In this document: positions 16,507 through 24,779 of the stretch, one piece after another
Numbering within the stretch: position 1 is the stretch's first letter
Layout: each line of letters begins with the position of its first letter
NCBI GenBank assembly: GCA_039798265.1
Contig: JBDKGH010000103.1
Location: forward strand, 14,042 to 78,041
Direction of reading: 5' to 3'
Length of the DNA stretch: 64,000 nucleotides
DNA from: JBDKGH01 sp039798265
GTDB lineage: Bacteria; Bacteroidota; Bacteroidia; Flavobacteriales_D; Sanyastnellaceae
Notes under the pieces: model-generated
The model's database searches: none
What the model saw: only the letters and a program-made list of their open reading frames with translations
What the model was told of the DNA's origin: nothing
Position numbers and translations under genes: made by a program

Positions 16507-18372
16507 TTACTTCCCTTTCAGCATTTCGTCTATTGTACTCACTGTTACTGCATGGTAAGTCGGTCTTGCTTTAGCATATATCTTTTTAGCTAAATCAACC
16601 TGTCCTGTTTTGATCATTGCTTCGAAAAGTGGTGCTACAAATTTTCGTCGTCCCACATGAGTGAGGAACTCTTCCAATCTTCCGTACGCTGGTGTGTAGC
16701 TATGAAGAATGCTTTGTTCTAACCAAGCAAATAACACCTCATTATTTCCTATCTCGGTTACCTTATACGCTTTATCAAAACTAGTCATGATGCCACGGTT
16801 CACTGAGGGCGAAAAATTAGAGATGAAACGGTAATGCTCTTGATATGACCATTCATTCCACGGAACAATATCTTCCGCTGGTTTGCCTGTTTCCCAAATG
16901 CTTCTGATTCTATCTACTTCATCTAACTTTTTAGAATTCACCGCAGGAATATTCGATGGTAAACCAGGTCCATAAACCCATGCTTGAATATCGATTTTCG
17001 TTTCTAGTTCAGGCGTAATCAAGTTGGCTCTGAGGTAGGTCAAAAAGCTCTCGGTGTCCATCACTTGGAAGGCATGCGAGGTGAAATAGTTTTTTAAGAA
17101 GCCATCAAATTTTTCGCGACCAACGGTTTGTTCAATGAGGCGCAAAAAGAAATAACCTTTGTTATAGGCGATATCATTCATACCATCATCCGGATTCCGA
17201 TTTTCCAGCGCCAATTTCAAATGAGTGTCGCGTGGATCAAGTTCTGCCACCGTAGCATCTAAATCTTGACGCGCTAGTTGAGCTAACATTTCAGCGCGTT
17301 CGGCCCCATAAACGGCCTCCATTATTCGCTGCTCGAAATAAACAGTAAATCCTTCATTCAACCAGAAATCATCCCAAGTCGAATTGGTAACCAAGTTGCC
17401 ACTCCAGCTATGCGCTAGCTCATGAGCCACCAAAGAAACCAACGATTTATCTCCCGCTAAAATAGTGGGCGTAGCGAAGGTCAACTTCGGATTTTCCATT
17501 CCCCCAAAAGGAAATGCCGGTGGTAAAATCAATAAGTCATAACGTCCCCAAACGTAAGGGCCATAAAGCTTTTCCGCAGCATCGACCATGGCTTGCATAT
17601 CCGAAAACTCTTCTGCTGCTTGATCAATCAAAGAAGGAATGGCATAAACCCCCGTCCTCTCGCCCACTGAGCGAAATTCTACATCACCCACCGCTAATGC
17701 CATCAGATAAGACGGAATGGGCTGATCCATTTTAAAACGGTAGGTACCATCTGCTGACTTCTGTTGAGGATTTTCGGCACTCATCAAAGCCATCAAATTG
17801 GAAGGTACTTGTACCTGTGCGTTATAGGTAATTCGCACGCCGGGGCTGTCTTGACAAGGCACCCAAGTGCGCGCCAAAATTGCCTGCGACTGGGTGAACA
17901 AAAAAGGTTTTTCTCCTTCTACCCAAAGAAGCGCTTCGGCATCAGGCGATGTTGCATAAGTAATCGCTACCTTTTTTGCTCCAGCATGAATAGGCACTAT
18001 CAGCGCTTGCCCCAAATGTTCCTTTTCTTCTCCTAGGGAGAATTTTACCGGTGCCCCATCCACCAATACTTCAGATATGGAAAGGTGTTTTGTATCAAAG
18101 ATGATTTCTGTAGTCGGTGTAATGATTTGAATATCGTAAGTAGCCGTCGCCACTATGATTTTTTTTGCAAAATCGACCCCAGCATTCCATTCGAGGTGAG
18201 TTACGCGGGCTTCGTTTGGCTTGCTCCACGTATGCGGATCGCGAGCCAGTTTACTTTGTGCAATCATCATTTTGATTCGTTCAGGGCGCTCATTGGAGGG
18301 TGCTTCGCCGCTGTTACAGCCTGCAAGACCGGTGGCCAATATCAGCGCAAATGCGAGTTGTCTTGTTTTCAT
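16507..18372 (-). CDS. M1 family aminopeptidase lipoprotein, leukotriene A4 hydrolase-like
   Basis: A 621-residue zinc aminopeptidase that removes N-terminal residues from peptides. The N-terminus is a lipoprotein signal with lipobox LAGC (C19), so the enzyme is anchored in the periplasm or outer membrane. The exopeptidase motif GGMEN is at 290-294 and the zinc site HELAH at 317-321 with the third ligand E340 (HEXXH-X18-E). The C-terminal part is helical, as in the LTA4H subgroup. It probably has its own promoter: a TAGATTTG box sits inside the stop region of the upstream hepT-like gene, 6 nt before the ATG. A second, unrelated-by-context M1 enzyme lies at 22335-24194. Confidence 0.93.
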   Translation of the reverse strand: MKTRQLAFALILATGLAGCNSGEAPSNERPERIKMMIAQSKLARDPHTWSKPNEARVTHLEWNAGVDFAKKIIVATATYDIQIITPTTEIIFDTKHLSISEVLVDGAPVKFSLGEEKEHLGQALIVPIHAGAKKVAITYATSPDAEALLWVEGEKPFLFTQSQAILARTWVPCQDSPGVRITYNAQVQVPSNLMALMSAENPQQKSADGTYRFKMDQPIPSYLMALAVGDVEFRSVGERTGVYAIPSLIDQAAEEFSDMQAMVDAAEKLYGPYVWGRYDLLILPPAFPFGGMENPKLTFATPTILAGDKSLVSLVAHELAHSWSGNLVTNSTWDDFWLNEGFTVYFEQRIMEAVYGAERAEMLAQLARQDLDATVAELDPRDTHLKLALENRNPDDGMNDIAYNKGYFFLRLIEQTVGREKFDGFLKNYFTSHAFQVMDTESFLTYLRANLITPELETKIDIQAWVYGPGLPSNIPAVNSKKLDEVDRIRSIWETGKPAEDIVPWNEWSYQEHYRFISNFSPSVNRGIMTSFDKAYKVTEIGNNEVLFAWLEQSILHSYTPAYGRLEEFLTHVGRRKFVAPLFEAMIKTGQVDLAKKIYAKARPTYHAVTVSTIDEMLKGK

Positions 18373-18378
18373 TTCTTA

Positions 18379-18386
18379 CAAATCTA
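18379..18386 (-). promoter_or_regulatory. -7 box of M1 aminopeptidase promoter
   Basis: The minus strand reads TAGATTTG (exact TAnnTTTG) 6 nt before the ATG and overlapping the stop codon of the hepT-like gene. No -33 element is evident. Confidence 0.4.
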
Positions 18387-18755
18387 AGGTTTCATCCAAC
18401 CGTGCTTTTCGTAGTTCTGCAAAAACTGCTGCAGGTCGTGACGGTTGTTGGACAGATCTACTTGAATAACCTGCCATAATATTTCGTCATCAATATCGAA
18501 ATATTCATGAACGATAAAATTTCGTAATGACAGCATGTGCCGCCATGGAATATGCTTGTAGGTCTTTTGAACTTTAAACGGAATATGCTTTGCCGATTCC
18601 CCTAGTATTTCGAAGTTTCTGATCACCGCATCCCGAATCAAATGATTCGTGGTGAACTCCTCATAATTGATTTCTTTGGTGTACAGTAAAATGCTATTAA
18701 TTGCATTGACCATATCACGCACATAGTGATCATATCTTCTCACCACAGGGCTCAT
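18384..18755 (-). CDS. HepT-like (DUF86) RNase toxin
   Basis: A 123-residue all-helical protein of the DUF86/HepT family. The family helix RDAVIRNFEILGESAK is at 41-56 and the RNase-site motif RX4HXY is intact as R78-H83-Y85 (LRNFIVHEY). In characterised HepT-MntA systems (Shewanella, Aphanizomenon), HepT is a HEPN RNase toxin neutralised when MntA attaches AMP groups to that tyrosine. The gene overlaps the upstream nucleotidyltransferase-like gene by 4 nt (ATGA), the normal antitoxin-toxin coupling. The odd point is the partner, whose catalytic motif is eroded (see next entry). Toxicity is inferred from the family only. Confidence 0.87.
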   Translation of the reverse strand: MSPVVRRYDHYVRDMVNAINSILLYTKEINYEEFTTNHLIRDAVIRNFEILGESAKHIPFKVQKTYKHIPWRHMLSLRNFIVHEYFDIDDEILWQVIQVDLSNNRHDLQQFLQNYEKHGWMKP

Positions 18756-19042
18756 ACGTAGTGAGTTTGAGACAATATTTCATCTTTGAGTGCAGGCTTC
18801 AAAGAAGCTGGAGTGCAAATATCGATGCGCATCGCCAACTTGTATTCAAGCCATTCTTTCAGTTCAAAAAATCGCCAACCTAAAGGATGCTCTAGTTCTA
18901 CCAAAATGTTCAATTCACACATATCATTATGATGCCTATCGATGAAGCAATCAAAGAATCCAATTTTCTTCACCCCGTATTTTTCTTTTAATACAGGCAT
19001 GAGTTTATGGAGTGTAAACTTGACGTTGTTGTAGGTAGCCAT
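18752..19042 (-). CDS. MntA-like nucleotidyltransferase antitoxin with degenerate active site
   Basis: A 96-residue minimal nucleotidyltransferase-fold protein paired with HepT. The fold is recognisable: VKKIGFFDCFIDR in place of the usual VxxLFGSxARG strand-turn, NILVEL in place of the strand after the DxD, and RIDICTPASLKP equivalent to the K/RVDLVTPExLxP strand carrying the third aspartate (D74). At exactly the family spacing, the GSX10DXD motif reads DCX10ELN (D31 C32 ... E43 N45), so three metal/nucleotide-binding residues are replaced and adenylylation is unlikely. It may neutralise HepT by binding, or be decaying. It begins 1 nt after the methyltransferase gene ends, so it is probably transcribed from that gene's promoter. 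Confidence 0.75.
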   Translation of the reverse strand: MATYNNVKFTLHKLMPVLKEKYGVKKIGFFDCFIDRHHNDMCELNILVELEHPLGWRFFELKEWLEYKLAMRIDICTPASLKPALKDEILSQTHYV

Positions 19043-19043
19043 G

Positions 19044-19934
19044 CTATTTTCTTAATCGACCAAATACGCCCAGCGGTAATTTAACACCGCTTTTTGCTTG
19101 CAGATAAAGCTCGCCGATATTCAACTTGCTTTGTTTTTCATGCTTTAAAAAATTCTCGATAATCAGCGCTGACATACCCAAGCTGTAGGCGTTTAAGATG
19201 AGGAAGTGATGTTCCTTGTCCAATATCTGAAGGACACCAGCCATCATTTCAGCGAGCTGTTCTTCGAGTTTCCACTTTTCTCCTTTTGGACCATGCCCGT
19301 ACGCTGGAGGATCGAGTATGATGCCATGATATGTATTGCCTCGTCGGGCTTCGCGTTGTACAAATTTGAGTGCGTCTTCCACCATCCAACGAATACCGTC
19401 GAGATTACTCAATTGTTGGTTTTCATTGGCCCAAGTCACCACTTGCTTAATGCTATCTACGTGAGTTACCTCGGCACCCGCAGCAGCAGCCGCTAACGAC
19501 GCCCCGCCAGTATAGGCAAACAAATTGAGAACACGCGGTTTTTCCACCTTCATTTCGCGAATGCTCTCGGCGATAAAGTCCCAGTTAGCCGCCTGTTCGG
19601 GAAAAACACCAACGTGTTTAAACGAGGTAAGCCCCAAGCGAAGAGTAAATGGTTTACTTTGAGGCGAAGTGTATGAAATGCGCCATTGATCAGGCATTTT
19701 TTTAAACTTCTGCCAATCTCCGCTGTTGCTGCCTTTTTGGGCAAATCGAACGTGAGCCATTTTTTTCCATTCCGAATCGGACCATAATTTAGGCCATACC
19801 GCTTGAGGTTCTGGACGAATGGTAATAAATTCTCCAAAGCGTTCGAGCTTTTCAAAATCACCGCAATCCAGAAGTTCATAGTCCTTCCAATGAGTTGGGG
19901 TAATTAGTTCAAAGGTTGTTTTCGAGGTACTCAT
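19044..19934 (-). CDS. class I SAM-dependent methyltransferase (RlmI/RlmK-like)
   Basis: A 296-residue Rossmann-fold methyltransferase. Motif I is NLFAYTGGASLAAAAAGAEVTH in two halves (SAM binding, with the acidic VDS at the end of strand 2), and motif IV is DPPAYG, a form typical of the rRNA methyltransferase group that includes RlmI and RlmK; an RNA substrate is likely but unproven, and there is no PUA domain. I set the start at ATG 19932-19934 (MSTSKTTFELITP); the longer frame would run 35 codons upstream across the divergent gene's promoter and start. It heads an apparent operon with the nucleotidyltransferase/HepT pair. Confidence 0.82.
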   Translation of the reverse strand: MSTSKTTFELITPTHWKDYELLDCGDFEKLERFGEFITIRPEPQAVWPKLWSDSEWKKMAHVRFAQKGSNSGDWQKFKKMPDQWRISYTSPQSKPFTLRLGLTSFKHVGVFPEQAANWDFIAESIREMKVEKPRVLNLFAYTGGASLAAAAAGAEVTHVDSIKQVVTWANENQQLSNLDGIRWMVEDALKFVQREARRGNTYHGIILDPPAYGHGPKGEKWKLEEQLAEMMAGVLQILDKEHHFLILNAYSLGMSALIIENFLKHEKQSKLNIGELYLQAKSGVKLPLGVFGRLRK

Positions 19935-19989
19935 TATTGTCTGCGAAAATACTGCGTAGTTATTGAAAAAGCCTAAGTACTTTCGCCCT

Positions 19990-20751
19990 ATGAACTTTTC
20001 TGTGGTTGGAACCGGAAATATAGCCTTCCATTTTTCCAAAATGCTGGAGAAAAACGGCCATCATTTAGTGTCCTTTTATGGGCGCAATGAGGAGCAGGTA
20101 GCGCATTTCAGAAAGTTGTTTCCTGCAGCCGAACTCAAAACGCCGGATCGTTTTTCGCCTTTTGATGGCCCCATCATCTTGGCTGTGCCTGATCACCAGA
20201 TTGCAGCCATCGACGAACAAATCAATCCGGGCTTGCTTTGTATTCACACTTCTGGCAGCACCGCGCTTACTGTTCTGAGGAGGGTAAAAAGGGCGGTGCT
20301 ATGGCCTCTTCAAACCTTTACCAAAGGCAAAGAACTTTCCTTCGATAAAATTCCCACCGTATTGGATTGCGACGATGAGGAAAGTAAGCACGTCATTAAG
20401 GAGCTCTTTTATGCTACAGGATTCGATTTATTTGAAGCGAAAGGTCCTGATCGACAAGCAGTGCACTTAGCCGCAGTGCTCGCATGTAATTTCACCAATC
20501 ACCTGTATGCTGAGGCTGAGGATTTACTGAAGTCAAAAGGACTGGACCTTTCTATTCTTTTTCCGCTGATTTCCGAAACCGCCATCAAGATTCATCGCAT
20601 GGCCCCTGACCAAGCTCAAACAGGTCCCGCTGTTCGACACGACAGCAATACCATTGACTTGCATGAAAAAATGCTCGAAAGCGACCCAGAGTTGCAGCTT
20701 TTGTATCGAAAGCATAGTGAGCGCATACAAAAAAGGAAAAAGAATTTATAA
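19990..20751 (+). CDS. Rossmann-fold DUF2520 dehydrogenase-like protein
   Basis: A 253-residue protein with an N-terminal NAD(P)-binding fold (VGTGNIAFHFSKML from residue 5, FYGRN at strand 2) and a C-terminal helical DUF2520 domain (about 125-250; KGPDRQAVHLAAVLACNFTNHL). It resembles F420- or NADP-dependent oxidoreductases and short-form ketopantoate/pyrroline carboxylate reductases, but no substrate is established. I chose ATG 19990 because the family begins MNFSVVGTG there; the open frame extends 9 codons upstream. A TACTTTCG sequence, one mismatch from the TAnnTTTG box, ends 4 nt before this ATG. It is followed 36 nt later by kdsC on the same strand. Confidence 0.85.
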   Translation: MNFSVVGTGNIAFHFSKMLEKNGHHLVSFYGRNEEQVAHFRKLFPAAELKTPDRFSPFDGPIILAVPDHQIAAIDEQINPGLLCIHTSGSTALTVLRRVKRAVLWPLQTFTKGKELSFDKIPTVLDCDDEESKHVIKELFYATGFDLFEAKGPDRQAVHLAAVLACNFTNHLYAEAEDLLKSKGLDLSILFPLISETAIKIHRMAPDQAQTGPAVRHDSNTIDLHEKMLESDPELQLLYRKHSERIQKRKKNL

Positions 20752-20787
20752 TAAAGGCTTCGCACCAATAGAATTAAAGATTCGTTT

Positions 20788-21306
20788 ATGAACTATAAAG
20801 AAAAGCTAGGAAAAATTACCACTTTCATCTTTGATGTGGATGGTGTATTTACAGATAACATCGTTTATTTAACTCCAGAAGGAGAGCAAATGCGCACGGC
20901 CAATGTTAAAGACGGTTACGTAGTGCAATTGGCGGTAAAAAAAGGACTGCGCATAGCCATTATCAGTGGAGGAAAAAATGAAATGGTTCGCAAACGATTT
21001 GAAGGACTCGGGGTAACGGATATTTACCTCGGCTCTTCGCACAAAGAACACATCTTTGATGACTATTTAAAAAAGTATAACCTCTCCGCTGAAGAAGTGG
21101 CTTACATGGGCGATGATATTCCTGATTATCCCGTGATGAAAAAAGTAGGTTTGGCCGTATGCCCTGCTGATGCCGCGCCGGAGATCAAACACATTTGCCA
21201 CTACGTTTCGCCGAAAAATGGCGGACAAGGATGCGTTCGTGATTTACTCGAACAAGCCTTAAAGATGCACGGCAAATGGATGGATTTTGAAAGTGTTATA
21301 TGGTAA
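20788..21306 (+). CDS. kdsC: 3-deoxy-D-manno-octulosonate 8-phosphate phosphatase (KdsC family)
   Basis: A 172-residue HAD phosphatase of the YrbI/KdsC subfamily, which dephosphorylates Kdo-8-P on the way to lipopolysaccharide inner core. The nucleophile motif is DVDGVFTD (residues 16-23), motif II is the S in IISGG, and motif III/IV is YMGDDIPDYPVM. The length and lack of a cap domain agree with KdsC, which works as a tetramer in the cytosol. A bidirectional terminator follows directly. The position behind the DUF2520 gene suggests a two-gene operon. Confidence 0.92.
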   Translation: MNYKEKLGKITTFIFDVDGVFTDNIVYLTPEGEQMRTANVKDGYVVQLAVKKGLRIAIISGGKNEMVRKRFEGLGVTDIYLGSSHKEHIFDDYLKKYNLSAEEVAYMGDDIPDYPVMKKVGLAVCPADAAPEIKHICHYVSPKNGGQGCVRDLLEQALKMHGKWMDFESVIW

Positions 21307-21308
21307 TA

Positions 21309-21336
21309 AAAAAACCTCGGCTAAGCCGAGGTTTTT
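21309..21336. terminator. bidirectional intrinsic terminator
   Basis: AAAACCTCGGC / GCCGAGGTTTT with a TAA loop, A-rich on the left and T5 on the right; it serves kdsC and the converging gene at 21384. Confidence 0.88.
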
Positions 21337-21383
21337 GCTTTTAGAAACCGAAGGTATTCCCCACGGCTGCATCAAGTATTCAC

Positions 21384-22154
21384 TTATAGTTTTTCTGCTG
21401 CTTTGTTAGCGATTTTCTTCAAACGACCTTGAAGATCAGCAATCATACGAGTAGTCGCATCTTGACACATAGGAAGAAGTTCATCTGTTTTCATTACCGG
21501 AATACCAGCAACCATGGCAACAGATTCTTTCGACATTGCAAATTCGTTGATTTTAAAAACTTTATCACCTTCTTTATTCCACATTTTCATGCGGCAGTAA
21601 GCTTGAACACCAGCTGTACCCATGCCACCGATAGCCATTTTAGGAGTGAATTCGAAATCGATGTTTACGAACAATACACCATCCACTTTGTCGCCGAACA
21701 TTTGTACCATACGTTGCTGATTGCTTTTTTCACCGCCTTTGCCTAAAGACTCCAAAAGTGGCTTATAACCACCTACGGTCAAATAACGGCGTTCGAAAAT
21801 AGACTTATCCTCATCAGCTTTTGTCTCACCCCAAGCGCTTTCATATGCTAAGTAATCAGGATTGGTGACTACTTCAGATTCTGGGATCAAATCAAAAGGA
21901 AACTGTGGTGCGAATTCATTGAAGAATTTATCGTGGAAAGTTTGCAATACCGAGGTTAAATCAAAGTTTGGATCATCAGCCAATGTTTGAACAGCAGCAA
22001 TCATAGAAGCTCCACCAGCAAGATTACTCGTACCAATATACTTATCGCAATACATGGTAACTACTGCTACTTTTTTGCGTTGAGCAAAAGCTGTGGTCGA
22101 AAAGAATGATAGCATTAAGGCCGCCATCATTAAGCCTTTAAACATAGTTTTCAT
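21384..22154 (-). CDS. exported protein of unknown function (256 aa)
   Basis: A 256-residue protein with a clear signal peptide (MKTMFKGLMMAALMLSFFSTTAFA, then QRKK). The mature part is soluble and not repetitive; it contains a segment NPDYLAYESAWGETKAD, a GGEKSNQQRMVQMFGDKVDGVLFVNIDFEF strand region, and a conserved-looking RMKMWNKEGDKVF. I do not recognise the family. The predicted VDGVLFVNIDFEF core is reminiscent of periplasmic proteins in which a parameter is computed from strings of beta strands, but no catalytic motif is visible. It lies alone between kdsC and the M1 operon. A TATATTCG sequence (one mismatch to the -7 box) lies about 23 nt upstream. Confidence 0.8.
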   Translation of the reverse strand: MKTMFKGLMMAALMLSFFSTTAFAQRKKVAVVTMYCDKYIGTSNLAGGASMIAAVQTLADDPNFDLTSVLQTFHDKFFNEFAPQFPFDLIPESEVVTNPDYLAYESAWGETKADEDKSIFERRYLTVGGYKPLLESLGKGGEKSNQQRMVQMFGDKVDGVLFVNIDFEFTPKMAIGGMGTAGVQAYCRMKMWNKEGDKVFKINEFAMSKESVAMVAGIPVMKTDELLPMCQDATTRMIADLQGRLKKIANKAAEKL

Positions 22155-22318
22155 ATCAGTTGATTGGTTTTAGTGTGCGAATATACCGCCTTAAATTGTT
22201 TTGGTTCGATATTTTGTAAAATCGTGCCCAACAGGTAATAATCATGCCATGAATCAAAGTACAAATGTTAAAAAGGAGGTGCGTCAACTTCGCGGCTGGC
22301 TGCTTAACTTGCACCAAA

Positions 22319-22326
22319 TATTTTTG
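22319..22326 (+). promoter_or_regulatory. -7 box of the M1-bioY-paaG operon
   Basis: TATTTTTG matches TAnnTTTG exactly, 8 nt before the ATG at 22335. No -33 box is evident. Confidence 0.4.
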
Positions 22327-22334
22327 ACTTTTTC

Positions 22335-24194
22335 ATGAAATCTCTATTCATTGCTTTTGGGCTCTTTTGCGCCTCCTTGACCATGAGTGCTCAAGGTTAC
22401 TGGCAACAAAAGGTGGACTATAAAATGGCCGTTGATTTTGATCACACCAACCACCAATACACAGGCAAACAAACCCTCACCTATTTCAATCAATCGCCTG
22501 AGGAAATCAACCAAGTGTTTTATCATTTATACTTCAATGCCTTTCAACCAGGCAGTGCTATGGATGAACGCTCGCGCAATATTGAAGATCCTGATCCACG
22601 CGTGGGTAGCCGTATTTCGAAACTTACTCCTGCTGAGCAAGGTTTTCTTCACGTAAAAAGCTTGAAGATGGATGGCAAGACGGTTTCTTTCGTAGAGAAT
22701 GAAACTATACTCGAAGTAATGCTACCAAAGTCCATTCCTGCTGGTGGTAAAGCGGTTTTCGAAATGGAATTTGTAGGGCAAGTACCTCTTCAAATTCGCC
22801 GCAGCGGCCGCAACAATAGCGAAGGTATTGACTACAGCATGAGTCAATGGTATCCAAAAATGTGCGAATACGATGAAGACGGTTGGCATCCCAACCCATA
22901 CATCGGCCGCGAATTTTATGGGGTGTGGGGAGACTTTGATGTGCAGATCACCATGGATAAAAGTTACATGATTGGCGCTACTGGAGAATTACTCAATCCC
23001 GCCGAAATTGGAAAAGGATTTACCAAGGATGAAAGCAAAATCAAATTAATCCAAGGTTCGAAACTGACTTGGAAATGGAAAGCAGTGAATGTGCACGATT
23101 TTGTCTGGGCCGCCGATCCCGATTTTGTGCATGACCAAATACAAGTGCCCGATGGACCCATGATCCACTTCTTTTATCAAGCAGATCCTGCCTATGTGGA
23201 GAATTGGAAAAAACTACCCGAGTTTACGTCCAAAGCGTTCCAACATTTATCGAAACACTTTGGTAAATATCCTTACCCCGTTTACAGCGTTATACAAGGG
23301 GGTGATGGTGGTATGGAATATCCCATGGCCACGTTGATCACCGGTAACCGCAAGCTTCCTAGCTTGGTTGGTGTTACCGTTCATGAAGCCGCTCACTCTT
23401 GGTATCAAGGTGTACTCGCTACCAACGAAAGTTTGTACCCTTGGATGGACGAAGGTTTTACCAGTTATGCTTCTGCTGAAGTAATGGACCAACTTTTTGC
23501 TTCACCTGCTGCTAATCCGCATGATAATGCATATGCCGATTATAGCTCACTGGCGACTGACGGAAAAGAAGAAGTACTGAGCACTCATGCTGATCATTAC
23601 AACACCAATCATGCATACGGTTCGGCTTCTTACTCAAAAGGTGAAGTTTATCTCGCTCAACTCGGATATATTGTGGGAGAAGAAATGCTCGATCAAATTA
23701 TCTTGCGTTATTTCGAAACATGGAAATTCAAACACCCTGATGCCAACGATTTTATTCGCGTTGCCGAAAAAGAATCAGGAATGGTACTAGACTGGTATAA
23801 TGAATACTTCGTTAATACGACAAAAACCATTGACTACGCCATTAGCGGACTCATGAGCACCGATCAGAAAACCGAAGTCGTGATTGAACGCAAAGGCCTC
23901 ATTCCGATGCCGCTTGAAGTGGAAGTAGTGTATACTGATCAAACGAAAGAACTCTTTTACTTACCGCTCGACATTATGCGCGGGGAGAAAAAAATGAAGG
24001 GCTATAATGGAAAATGGACCATTATAAGTGATGTGAATTGGGTTAAAGAAAATATCGTGGTAACCATCAACAAACCATCAAAGGCCATTGAATCCATCAC
24101 CATTGATCCAACAGACACTATGGCTGATATTGACCGCTCCAACAACAGCGTTCAATTGGAACAAGGTATCCAACTATTGATGATAAACCGCTAA
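22335..24194 (+). CDS. exported M1 family metallopeptidase
   Basis: A 619-residue zinc aminopeptidase with a cleavable signal peptide (ending TMSAQ). The GGMEYP exopeptidase loop is at 325-330, the zinc site HEAAH at 350-354, and the third ligand E373 (HEXXH-X18-E). The N-terminal beta domain (about 25-260) is typical of M1 enzymes. There is no T9SS sorting domain or lipobox, so it is probably periplasmic, where it would trim peptides imported across the outer membrane. It is the first gene of a tight operon; bioY starts 4 nt after its stop. It is clearly distinct from the lipoprotein M1 enzyme at 16507-18372. Confidence 0.92.
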   Translation: MKSLFIAFGLFCASLTMSAQGYWQQKVDYKMAVDFDHTNHQYTGKQTLTYFNQSPEEINQVFYHLYFNAFQPGSAMDERSRNIEDPDPRVGSRISKLTPAEQGFLHVKSLKMDGKTVSFVENETILEVMLPKSIPAGGKAVFEMEFVGQVPLQIRRSGRNNSEGIDYSMSQWYPKMCEYDEDGWHPNPYIGREFYGVWGDFDVQITMDKSYMIGATGELLNPAEIGKGFTKDESKIKLIQGSKLTWKWKAVNVHDFVWAADPDFVHDQIQVPDGPMIHFFYQADPAYVENWKKLPEFTSKAFQHLSKHFGKYPYPVYSVIQGGDGGMEYPMATLITGNRKLPSLVGVTVHEAAHSWYQGVLATNESLYPWMDEGFTSYASAEVMDQLFASPAANPHDNAYADYSSLATDGKEEVLSTHADHYNTNHAYGSASYSKGEVYLAQLGYIVGEEMLDQIILRYFETWKFKHPDANDFIRVAEKESGMVLDWYNEYFVNTTKTIDYAISGLMSTDQKTEVVIERKGLIPMPLEVEVVYTDQTKELFYLPLDIMRGEKKMKGYNGKWTIISDVNWVKENIVVTINKPSKAIESITIDPTDTMADIDRSNNSVQLEQGIQLLMINR

Positions 24195-24198
24195 AATC

Positions 24199-24777
24199 AT
24201 GCTGCAAGGACTACTGCAATTTCACTCCAAACCAGTGATTGATTTTTTGATAAAATTGATCATCAGTTTAATCTTATTGGTAACCATAGCTCCGCTCACT
24301 GTAGGTGTTAAGGAAAATATGCCCATCACCCTTCAAACACTCGTTATTATACAAGTAGCAGTGCTTTGGGGCTGGCAAATTGGTGGGCTTTCCACTTTGC
24401 TGTATGTAGTGATCGGTTTATTAGGTGCGCCTGTTTTTTCCAATCACACCGGAGGCTTCGGTCACCTCAACGGCATCTTTGGTGGTTTCTTTTTTGGATT
24501 TGTAGTAGCGGCTGTTTTAGCGGGTTTTGCTGCTGAACAAAAGTTCGCTAAAAATCCAATTGGAAACTTTTCTATCTGGATAGGAGCGCATGCAATTGTG
24601 CTTCTTTTTGGTGCCATCTGGCTGCGAAAATTCAATCCTGACAATTGGCAGGGCATGATTAAAATAGCCATGCCTGGGGCGCTCATCAAATCAGCATTTG
24701 GGCTGCTACTCACTCAGATTATTTTTCGACTTGCAGCCGGAAGAACGAACTATTACAACAAGACAAAAAAAGCATAA
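24199..24777 (+). CDS. bioY: biotin transporter S-component
   Basis: A 192-residue membrane protein of the BioY family with about six hydrophobic helices. Family signatures are MPITLQTL after the first helix and GLLGAPVFSNHTGGFGHL, the biotin-binding region. BioY either works alone or with an ECF energising module (EcfA/EcfT); no such module is in this window. It sits between the M1 peptidase and the crotonase gene with gaps of 4 and 2 nt, so it is co-transcribed, though no biochemical link with the neighbours is evident. Confidence 0.9.
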   Translation: MLQGLLQFHSKPVIDFLIKLIISLILLVTIAPLTVGVKENMPITLQTLVIIQVAVLWGWQIGGLSTLLYVVIGLLGAPVFSNHTGGFGHLNGIFGGFFFGFVVAAVLAGFAAEQKFAKNPIGNFSIWIGAHAIVLLFGAIWLRKFNPDNWQGMIKIAMPGALIKSAFGLLLTQIIFRLAAGRTNYYNKTKKA

Positions 24778-24779
24778 TC

